Source: Pseudoips prasinana (Eukaryota > Arthropoda > Insecta > Lepidoptera > Nolidae). Taken from it: 64,000 nucleotides of DNA. A model generated the notes under the pieces. That model searched no databases and was not told the DNA's origin. It was given only the letters and a program-made list of their open reading frames with translations. Within the stretch, counting starts at the first letter, position 1, and each line of letters opens with the position of its first letter. Made by a program: the position numbers and the translations under genes. Where the stretch lies: assembly GCA_951640165.1 (NCBI GenBank), contig OX621255.1, positions 4,712,001 to 4,776,000 of the forward strand. The letters are read 5' to 3'. Of the stretch, positions 55,340 to 64,000 are shown piece by piece.

Positions 55340-55735
55340 AACCGGCCAAGTGCGAGTTTTTAGTTTTTTATCCTCTTATTTTAACAGGGGGGGACACTCA
55401 ATTTACCACTTTGGAAGTGTCTTTCGCGCAAACTATTCAGTTTAGAAAAAAATTATGCTAGAAACCTCAATATCATTTTTGAAGACCTATCCATAGACAC
55501 TCTACATGTATGGGTACGGTGAAAAAAAACTTTTTGGGTTTCAGTTCTATGTATGGGGACCCCCCAAAATTATTGTTCTTTCTCCGAATACATCTACTTA
55601 CCAAGTTTCAACAGTACAGCTCTTATAGTTTCGGAAAAAAGTAGCTGTGACATACGGATGGACAGACAGACAGACAGACATGACGAATCTATAAGGGTTC
55701 CGTTTTTGCCATTTGGCTACGGAACCCTAAAAAGT
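55340..55735 (+). repeat. GGTTCCGTAGCC-family repeat, longest copy
   Basis: AACCGGCCAAGTGCGAG, CACTTTGGAAGTGTCTTTCG, TACCAAGTTTCAACAGTACA, (GACA)n and TTTGGCTACGGAACCCTAAA. A SINE tail (CAAGCTCTGCTTAGTTTTTG) follows at 55735-55835. Confidence 0.75.
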
Positions 55736-56144
55736 AGTACCTATATAAGTTATCTAGTTTCCATGGTTCAAGCTCTGCTTAGTTTTTGGATTTCGAGCCG
55801 TGTGTGTATAATGTCCCAGGATATTATTATTAGTAACTAACTACGTGATCATTACATCGGACAGACGGAACTGTTCACCGCTGCATAATATGAATCACGA
55901 CTGCAAAAACAATAATTCTATATGTAAACAGGAAACATCTCTTTTCAGGGAAAACTTACGCGCCATTATTTGTGTGTAGTGTGGTTTAAGATACGTACGC
56001 GACGAAAGAGAATATAACAAAATACCCGACTGATATACTTTGTCAAATATTGACAAATTCCGTAAATGAAAAAAGAGCTAAGAAGGTCCGTATTCAGGCT
56101 AATATAAGTATTTACCTGTGAGTGTGTACCTATCATGCTGCCTC

Positions 56145-56480
56145 GTTGGTTTAGCGGTAGCGTGTTCAACCGCAGATAATGAGGTCCTGGGTTCGAATCC
56201 CGGGTCGGGCCAAAAAGTGATTTTGGGATTTTTCCGTAAAAATAAATTTATCAGTATCAGCCCGAAGTCTGGAAGTTGGCGGTATTACACCCCCGTGTCT
56301 CGGAGAGCACGTAAAGCCGTCGGTCCTGTACTTGAACTCTTTCCGGTCGTGTCGCTAGGCGTCCCATCGGATCATGAGAGTGATGGAATGGAAAGTGCCC
56401 CTGTGTTTGCGCACACACTTGTGCACTATAATATGTCCTGCGCAATTGGTTAGTCTCCATAAGACTGGCCGCCGTGGCCG
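56145..56480 (+). mobile_element. tRNA-derived SINE (GGTCGGGCC head), plus strand
   Basis: The head has A-box-like TGGTTTAGCGGTAGCGTG and B box GGTTCGAATCC closing in CCCGGGTCGGGCC, then AAAAAGTGATTTTGGGATTT. The body ends CTGGCCGCCGTGGCCGAAAT. The cleanest copy of this SINE in the window. Confidence 0.85.
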
Positions 56481-56494
56481 AAATTCGGTCGGGA

Positions 56495-56700
56495 GGACAT
56501 CATCATCATCATATCAGCCGAAAGACTCCCACCGCTGGACAAAGTCCTTCTCCAAAGATCTCCACAATTGCCGGTCTTGCACTATCCGCATCCAGCTACT
56601 TCTAGACACCCTCACGAGATCATCGGTACATCTTGTAGGGGGCCCGCGCAAGCTGCGGTTCGTGGTCGCCACGCGAGAATCTTTCTGCCCCAGCGGCCGT
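56495..56700 (-). repeat. RTE-type retrotransposon 3' fragment
   Basis: ATCATCATCATATCAGCCGA, TCTCCAAAGATCTCCACAAT and GATCATCGGTACATCTTGTA, then GGTTCGTGGTCGCCACGCGA. This is the inverse of the coding end at 26850-27045. Confidence 0.7.
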
Positions 56701-56859
56701 CGTGAACCTATTTATACAAATTTACATTACTTTATCGTATGTTTTACCCTGGTGTCAGAATTGTTCAAGCAGCTCAGTAGCTCTGACATAGCCGGTGAGC
56801 GGTGACAGACTATTTAACCTACCGAAGCATGGAGACGTTCAGAAGTTAAAACACTTCCG

Positions 56860-57105
56860 TGGTCTATAACTAACACACTGCCATCTGATCCCAAACTAGG
56901 CAGAGCTGAACTATGGCACCAGACGATTGATAAACATACTAATATATTTCTAAACAATACATACTATAGATAAATTACACCCAGACACATAAAAAAAAAT
57001 AATCGTGCTCATTACCCAAAGATTTGTTTTGGAACGTATTTAATTTTTGCATCGAACCTACGACCTCTGACGTAGAAGTCCAGGTCACTAACTAATAGGG
57101 GAACA
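56860..57105 (-). mobile_element. tRNA-derived SINE, minus strand, diverged
   Basis: ACACTGCCATCTGATCCCAA, AACTATGGCACCAGACGA, then ACCCAAAGATTTG and CGAACCTACGACCTCTGACG. Confidence 0.7.
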
Positions 57106-57174
57106 GGCTACTCATTTATATATATAATTTTATTTTAAGACAACGCTCGCTATTGATAATTGAATCTACCTTAG

Positions 57175-57228
57175 GTATACTAACTTTATGTATGTACCAT
57201 ATGTATGTATGTACCATAAAGTTAGTAT
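57175..57228. repeat. Short hairpin with 16-bp perfect arms
   Basis: GTATACTAACTTTATG and CATAAAGTTAGTATAC face each other. The left arm is repeated again directly downstream at about 57235. Confidence 0.7.
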
Positions 57229-57340
57229 ACGTTAGGTATACTAACTTTATGGTACATACCAAACACACAGGCCTGACCCTTTTTTGCTTTCGTTAAGATG
57301 AAATACCTCTTTAAATCCTCAATCGGACGAGTAGGTAGGT

Positions 57341-57440
57341 ACAGACGCCAGCACATCAAGCTACCCCAATCTGTCTAATTTCCCCAATTGAAATTGAACC
57401 TTATGCTTTTGTGATAAAGTTGAAAATCTATAAAAGGTAC
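57341..57440. mobile_element. MITE, CAGCACATCAAGCTACC family, one end only
   Basis: CAGACGCCAGCACATCAAGC to AAAGTTGAAAATCTATAAAA; the second inverted end is replaced by unrelated sequence. Confidence 0.7.
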
Positions 57441-57449
57441 CTAGATACT

Positions 57450-59100
57450 CTCTGCGTATTGACGTAGAGCGATAGTTTCAAAAGTGTCCTTAAAACCGTT
57501 CCTTTCACACTCACATTGGTAACCGCCCTGTGCCGAGGAAACCCTAAGATACGCAAAATAGGTTGGTCGTTTTCTGTAGACTCATACTATGCCTACTGAA
57601 AGTAAGTAGGTATTTAACATTATCTGTGTAACTGATAGTCGGACGTACGGACATAGGTCATCCGTTAAAATTATTTATTTTACTGTGAATAGGTGTGTAA
57701 GTAATCTATTGTATTAGACTTAACTGTACTTACCTAGTCTATGTAACAGTTAAGTCTTTGACAAGTACAATAATTTGTATCTGAATACCCAAGCCAAGTG
57801 CTGAATAAATCTCAGTTATTAACCAACCTCTTATAGGAGGAGGTTATTAAGTCCACTGGTTTTAGTTTAAATCGGATTTACTACAAGTTCCGATAAGCTT
57901 TACAACGAAAAATTGAAGTCTGTTGTAACTAATAATGTTCTTTTTTTAACAAATTATTTAAAGTGATCTATGACCAGCATATCGGTCCATGTTATAGGAA
58001 TTTGTCCAATACGCAATCAATTAAACAATTTTATGCGAAGTCACTGGTCAAAAGCAGTCGAGGACAATTATCACGCTAAGACTTACAATTAAAAGGTTGT
58101 TGACGGCACGTTAGAAGATATGTTGGTAATTCTAAAACTACCCTTATAAACTAGAACATAAGGACGAGGTAAAGTTCAAAGAGTATCCACCAAAGCGCCG
58201 TGTCAGGTCGACTGTAATTAGTTAGGTTTAGTTCTCTGTACCTACCTTATAGTTACTTAGTTTATTTAGCTACACTACTGATACGCTTATTATGATCTAA
58301 TCGAGTTTCAATAGATACAGCAATGCCGTTTGCATAATGCGGTAGGTATGGAATATCAATGGCATTGTCTAATTAATATTCTTACGTCATCATAGTTTAT
58401 TATTCAGAAAATAGAAAGTGCGCCAAGAATAAAGTTCTTCATATAACACGCAGTTCTTAGAATTACGTGGATAATATTGCAGTTGTGTTACATAGTCAAA
58501 TTTTGATCACAAAAAATACGAATTATTAAAATACGTTCCGTTACGATGAGATTAGTTTTTCGCGCTACAAGCACTACGCACGATATAACTGTTTAGAAAC
58601 TATAACGGAACGTATTATTAGCCACTGCGGTTCAGTTACCTTTTGCGAAGCACGATTCTATCCTTGTCTATTTCTGCTATTTGACAGAGTAAAAAGATCA
58701 AGTGATGTTTGAAATCAACAAATATACCTATATAAGATTCTATCTATATTGTATAGATAGAGCATCGAAACATTGCGTTTGCGTCGACAAAAAAAGGCCG
58801 AACGTACATAAATGTTGCCATGTTAACAGGTGAGGACATCTTAGTATGTTTTAGGAGTTCCAAAGAGCTAATGTCCGGCCGCCGCGGCCGTTGTAAGACT
58901 GCGTTCCTGGCTAGCAGTGATCGGCTGGATGATGTAACATTGAATTTATGATAACAATATTTTTAGTTCAGATTTGCCGTAAGTACTAACAAATAATTGT
59001 CATTTTTAAACTTTATTAAGTACTTAATAATGTAACTATTTACTAAATATTATTGTATTTCGTTTATTTAATGTTAAATATAAAAGACCACAAATTGGAG
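57450..59100. other. Intergenic, no gene recognised
   Basis: AT-rich sequence without open frames or clear repeats. A small GGCCGCCGCGGCCG piece at about 58877 is probably the end of a GGTCGGGCC SINE. Confidence 0.4.
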
Positions 59101-59104
59101 CTGT

Positions 59105-59255
59105 TCTCAAGAAAGGGCAGGTCAGAAGTACCCTAAACCGGCGAGCATGTATGAAGAATATAATGACAGTAATCGAGGCAAAAGAAGTATGCAAAGATCG
59201 TGACAAATGGAAATCCGTTGTCTCTGCCTACCCCTCTGGGAAACAGGCGTGAGTC
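59105..59255 (+). pseudogene. Non-LTR retrotransposon pol C-terminus
   Basis: RRACMKNIMTVIEAKEVCKD then RDKWKSVVSAYPSGKQA and TGA, followed by (TATG)n. VSAYPSGK plus stop is the characteristic end of a family of lepidopteran endonuclease-reverse transcriptase proteins. Upstream sequence is gone. Confidence 0.65.
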
Positions 59256-59629
59256 TATGTATGTATGTAAATATAAAACAAAATAACATTTGACGCATGA
59301 CTTGGGGAGTAAGCTGGATAATGCGTGACTAGAGCGTTAGAAAAAGGGTGGTCGGGCGAGGCGAACGGAAGATGAGAGGGAGATATAAGTTTGTGATCTT
59401 CGCTAACTTATAAGATAATAAAGGCAGAGAGTTGCGTTTCGTATTTTGCTGATGGGGCAAGAGAGAGGTGCTTGCACAGGTTTTCTTTCTCCCTTTCTCT
59501 CATAGTCCATTACGTTTCGTATCAGTTTAGTTAAGTTTTGATGTGAAACGTCTATAGCGGCACGTAAAACAGATTTCTGGCGTGGCGACGCATGCCGTGG
59601 TTTTTTTTTTAGTTCCTATCACAATATGT

Positions 59630-59880
59630 TCTTTTCGACTTCGACTTCTACTTGGACTTCGACTTGACTTCGACTTTGACTTCGACTTCGACTGCGACTT
59701 ATACTTCGACTGCGACTTATACTTCGACTTCGACTGCGACTTATACTTCGACTTCGACATGACTTCAACTTTGACTTCGACTGAGACTTATACTTCGACT
59801 TCGACATCGACTTCGACTTCGAATGCGACTTATACTTCGACTTCGACTGCGACTTATACTTCGACTTCGACTTCTGCATA
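59630..59880. repeat. Hexamer satellite, (GACTTC)n with GCGACTTATA variants
   Basis: About 250 bases of CGACTT units, some degenerated to GACTGCGACTTATACTTC. They create spurious open frames on both strands (DFDFDCDLY on plus, SKSKYKSQ on minus). Confidence 0.9.
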
Positions 59881-60358
59881 TTACTTTAACAAAATAATGT
59901 CGATGTTTCACAACTGCCAGGCGTCCCGTGACGGCTAACATTTTTTCTTTATGCAATCACTCTTACCTATGAGGTCTCTGAATATGTTTTCGTATTAAGA
60001 ATTACAACTCAATGGTTGGCAATTTGAAGGTTTTGATTAGTAAATGATCTTTCAAATCTATAAGGTTATATATAGATAAGCTTAAGAGCGGCGCTCGTAT
60101 CCAATTGCACTCAATTAAGCGAAGTTAAGAATCTATGCGTGGTTAATCTAAAGACAGGTTTAACCGATGTAGGTAGTATAATTTCAGAGCGAATTATAGA
60201 ATCAACCGACTCTATTAATATTAGCCTATAATGTTCTCTCTGTATGAAATTGATTGCTAATGCTGGCGACCCTGGTAAAACGTCAAGTTTGAATTTCAAA
60301 TGATTCCATCGGATAGTTTTAAAAAACTGAGTTATAAACTTGTTGAAATCATTAAATA

Positions 60359-63300
60359 ATGGAGGATTTTGATGTATTTACAAATGAAATTAACTTTACA
60401 CAGCCACTATTTAAAAATATACTAAATAAATATATCAATGAAGCGCCTTCAACGCCGATTGGACCCAACTACCAAAGTAAGTGTATTTTGTATCTAAATA
60501 TTATCGTTTTATATTTGAAATTAAAACCATTGGTATTGATATATACAGGCGAAAAATCACCGATTGACGACAACGTCTCGACTACTACTAGATCTTGGAT
60601 ACTTTCGTAGCCCTCAATAAGAAATAATTTTACAAGAGGCCTGAATTAAGGTCTTAATCTGTTGAAGTTTATACTGAAGTCCTATAGTTTTTTAACCGTC
60701 CACTATAAAAAGGCTACGATAAAGTCTCGAGTAGGGTCAGTGGGTATTCTTAGGGGTGTAATATCTGTACATAATAATATTGGCTTTTATTACTATGTTT
60801 AGATTTATTATATGCACTTTTACATAAATTATCTTGGGTACCAGTTATTGTCGGTTTGTTTTATGACACGAGTCTCCTCCAAGGTTTTCCACTATATTCT
60901 ACTCCTTGTTGGATTCAACCATACTTTACTCATTGTTCTTTTTATTTCATCATTCCATCATGTAATTGCCTTCAATTACTATGTATGATGTATGTGCAGT
61001 GGTCATCCTAATGTCAGAGTTGTTCAGGCCACCCAAAAGGCATTTGACATGTCTTAATGGCTGTTGCCATAAAACCGTAACTGACAGCACAGAGACACTT
61101 GGATATTAAACTACTTTGGTGGTCACCCATCTTTAGACTGAACACATGCTTGAACTCATTTATAAACCAATCTGAGCAACTCTATAAGCACCTGTATATT
61201 TTTTTTTACTAAGATACCCTGCTCTAGGGATATAGCTCTAGCTGAAGCGCCGTTAAACTCAGAACAACTACTTATGGGTCATACAGGTTGACGTCTGTGA
61301 GAATCAAACCCTGGACAAGAAGTGGCGAGGCAACTGGTTTAACAGCTGCACCAAATGTGCATATATGTTTATATCTTGCTTTTTTACAGGTGGTAGGAAA
61401 CTTATGGCTGAAGAGTGTTTAGCTGTAAACAATGAGGTTGAATGTGCTTTCCAGTTGAGTGAGGCTGCATCAGCTACCTTGAGAACTATGGCAGTGTATA
61501 GAGACGAGCAGTTGAAAGCTGCCGGTAAGTAATATGTACCACTACAACTATGGAAGTTTTTTATGTTCATTAAATTACTTGGACAATATAATACATACAC
61601 CTTTTGCACCACAACAATTATTATGTATAGATGACAATTCAAAATGTACCCAGCATGGTTAAATCTTTCTTTTATGTGTTTGTTATTGTCAGGAGAAGGT
61701 ATGTAAGGAAATAAAAGTGACTGTGCAAATGAGACTACATTTATGAAGGCAAAATTAAAAATGTTGTTCATATTAGAATTTATACAGTATAGACTGCAAA
61801 AAAATATAATATGGCAGCAGAAATATTGCTGGGACAGCTAATAATAAATAGAACTATTTAAGTAGCCTAGCTAATTAGTTTTAATAATATATATAGTGTT
61901 AAAGATTTCCTATAATGTCAGTTGTAAAAGAAAATGTGCAGTCATAAATTATTAAGTGAAGTAACAATTAAAAATCATAATTAGCCTGTTTAGAATTTAA
62001 AGATACATTGAACAACTGTTTGAGAATTTTCTTAATACAGTCCTGATAAGAGCCTGCAATAACATTGTCAGGTAGGCAATTAGTATTTTAGGCACATTAC
62101 TGTTTTAGTCACATTACTGTTTTAGTCACATTACTTGACACATAATAGATGTTTTTATCAGTTTCAGGTAAACTGCACAAAATCACAAGCTTCATAAAAC
62201 CTGTGAAAGAATTGGCTGACTCAAATCCAATGTAAGTTTTAATGATCACTAATTTGGACACTGTTTATCCTGTATGCAATTTACACTGAAACTATTAATG
62301 AGAAGCTGTTGCAGAGTCTGATATATTCAGTACTTTTTGAACAAATATATACTATTTCAAACTCTTGTGACATTGTCCACTATCCCATATATTTTATTAG
62401 CTAGACATAGGGTTACCATATATAAATAGAGGGATGCCTGTCTATGGTAACTAAAATGCCTGATTTTTCAGAAAAATGCCTGTCTGCAAAACGCTGTAGG
62501 TAATAAGTAAAAGCCTACAGATAAAAATGAAAAAGGATATTTATTATATATTATGTAAAATACTTCACAAGATAGTTTTGTAATTTTCCTGTGTAATCAA
62601 TATTGCTTTTGCTGATTCAATTGTCAGCCGATTTCTGTCTTTACTCCACTGGGCGTTGACGAGACCCTGCGAAAATGGCTGTCTCAGACCAATGCCGGCC
62701 GCAAGCCTGTCTAAACCTTAAAATGCCTGTCAAATCCGGCTAACGCCTGTCATATGCCCATAACCCTGCTGGACAAGAGCTGGACAAGAGTATGACAATG
62801 GTATTAACTATACAGCTCAAGCCGCCACTCACATTAATTGCCTGGTGAAGCAGTGAAAGCCTGCTAGCTATTCACTGTTATACCTTACGAATGAAACCCA
62901 CAACCTGCGGTGTGTAAGGCAAACATTTACCAACCACCCTAACCGGCCCGTTAAAACGAATACAACAGAAAAAAGATATCAGTGTTATAAACTATATTTA
63001 TTTTATTTTCCAATTTAGAAAACTTACAGCTAATTAGTTACACAAATTATTGAAATTATACAAAAGATGGCCAATTACAAGTTTTCACAAATAAATAGAT
63101 TGTAATACATATTACAAATACAGATTTTTATAAATATAGATTTTTTACAAATATAGATTTCCATAAATAGCAACTTAGTAATAGGGATGCTGCCTATTAC
63201 CAAAGATTAGGATTAAGTATCGTAATCAATGGTATCAATAGTAGTAGTAGTAGTGATATTGAATGTACCTTAAGAATTTCCTTTGAATGTTTTCTAACCT

Positions 63301-63679
63301 TACTATACGTGTCGTCTCTGGGGTTCCATACCTGAGAAGCGTATTTGGAAGACTACGGACGTAAGCACAATATAGTATTTTAAGAGTCGTAATGTTTTTA
63401 AAATCTTACAATAATCGTACTATTGATCATAGTATCGTAGTATTGATCTTTAGGTATTTATCAGTCCTTACTTTTACAAATTATCTTCTCTTTTCTCTTC
63501 TAGATCAAAGACAGACATGAAACTTCTAGACTTATTCTCTGACGGTATAGAGGATGCAACTAAAGTATTGGAATCATTTGCAATTGAAGACAAGTTGCAG
63601 TTCCATGAGCAATATCTGCGGTTCTCAAAAGACAATAATGTTGACAACTTTCAGAGAATATTGGAAGAGCTTCCTAAAG
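60359..63679 (+). CDS. Unrecognised spliced host gene, 5' part (four exons)
   Basis: Exons 60359-60476, 61390-61524, 62168-62231 and 63504-63679 have AG/GT borders (GTAAGT after the first three, GTATTT after the fourth) and keep one frame. The product begins MEDFDVFTNEINFTQPLFKN. Exon 2 reads RKLMAEECLAVNNEVECAFQ and LSEAASATLRTMAVYRDEQL, exon 3 KLHKITSFIKPVKELADSNP, and exon 4 DMKLLDLFSDGIEDATKVLE, then LQFHEQYLRFSKDNN and ILEELPK. It is highly charged and helical-looking, possibly coiled coil; no signal peptide or membrane segment. The gene continues past the window; 164 codons are visible. I do not recognise the family. In-phase splicing and codon quality argue it is real. Confidence 0.75.
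62240..63500 (+). other. Intron 3 of the unrecognised gene, with diverged SINE pieces
   Basis: No exon seen. About 62800-62960 carries an inverted, diverged tRNA-type SINE head (GAATGAAACCCACAACCTGC, CAACCACCCTAACCGGCCCG). Confidence 0.5.
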
Positions 63680-63731
63680 GTATTTATTCCTTTATTTAAA
63701 TGAGCACACTTGTTGCTGTATGGTGACGGCG

Positions 63732-63905
63732 TAGAATATCATCACCCCATCTCATCCCGTGGGGGGCGTAGAAATCGTCCGTGAGAATACCTACCAGCGA
63801 ACGGAACTCTGACCACCTAACTGCTTTCGCCAACCCGTCTTGTCAAGCGTGGCGATTATGGGATTTCCCCCCATTCTTTAGGGAGACTTGTAAAGCAGTG
63901 GACGT
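63732..63905 (+). repeat. CATCACCCCATCTCATCCC-family repeat
   Basis: GAATATCATCACCCCATCTC, CGTGGGGGGCGTAGAAATCG and TGTAAAGCAGTGGACG. Matches 22945-23060 and 21715-21905 in parts. Confidence 0.7.
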
Positions 63906-63924
63906 ACTGATGAGTATATTACGG

Positions 63925-63992
63925 TAATGTCTCGCTAGCCTATAAAACCGCGGATGATGAGGTCCTGGGTTGACATCCCAAGTAAGGGAAAA
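63925..63992 (+). mobile_element. SINE head fragment (GGTCGGGCC family)
   Basis: ATGTCTCGCTAGCCTATAAA, CCGCGGATGATGAGGTCCTG and GGTTGACATCCCAAGTAAGG, a diverged version of the 56145 head. It runs to the window end. Confidence 0.6.
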
Positions 63993-64000
63993 AGTATAAC

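Noticed and set aside
56145..56218. Possible functional tRNA gene
   Set aside because: A and B boxes are present, but the sequence continues into a body shared with two other copies in the window, so it is a SINE head. The same holds for 4341 and 55180.
59527..59956. SR-like or Asp-rich protein frames on both strands
   Set aside because: They are translations of a hexamer satellite; no start context, splice sites or non-repeat coding sequence.

Overview
This is nuclear DNA of an insect, almost certainly a moth or butterfly. The basis is AT-rich sequence, spliced genes with GT/AG introns and insect-type proteins. The repeat load is typical of Lepidoptera: tRNA-derived SINEs, repeats starting CTAGCTGTGCCCCGCGG, non-LTR tails rich in ATGATG, and many MITEs. 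I cannot name the species. There is no operon, rRNA, CRISPR or bacterial feature. Three host genes are supported. (1) VPS29, the retromer subunit, lies on the minus strand at 30210-24830; its four coding exons join to exactly 182 codons plus stop. (2) egalitarian (egl), the RNA-transport adaptor with a DEDDy exonuclease fold, lies on the plus strand at 34017-36584 as one open frame of 855 codons, followed by a long 3' UTR. (3) The 5' part of a plus-strand gene I do not recognise has four exons from 60359 to 63679 and runs off the window. Nearly everything else is transposon-derived. Layout: 1-9.8 kb holds a FLYWCH fragment, a decayed mariner next to a palindromic tandem repeat, a hAT MITE, SINEs and an internally deleted PIF/Harbinger copy whose empty target site is visible elsewhere in the window. 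9820-14196 is a MULE-type transposon with long iterated terminal inverted repeats (TIRs) and an intact FLYWCH-MULE transposase frame; a hAT-type MITE is nested in it. 14.2-18.6 kb holds SINEs, an R1-like retrotransposon relic and a strong small hairpin. 18614-21583 is a piggyBac element with TTAA target duplication, one in-frame stop away from an intact transposase. 21.7-24.5 kb holds palindromic MITEs and a perfect 79-bp inverted repeat. 24.8-30.2 kb is VPS29, its introns loaded with non-LTR and MITE insertions. 32104-33150 is an intact Tc1-type DD34E transposase. 34.0-39.4 kb is egl. 40504-46511 is a second FLYWCH-MULE transposon with perfect 120-bp TIRs, a small antisense BESS-like accessory gene, and a 3.36-kb P-element-like transposon inserted in its FLYWCH exon. 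46.8-49.4 kb holds nested MITEs and SINEs. 49767-54409 is a complete, probably Sola-type transposon that split a tandem array. 54.9-60 kb holds SINEs, retrotransposon ends and a hexamer satellite. 60.3-64 kb is the unrecognised gene. The most unusual part of the window is the FLYWCH-MULE / P-element nest at 40.5-46.5 kb. The insertion order can be read there base by base. All protein calls come from reading motifs by eye; no database search was run.
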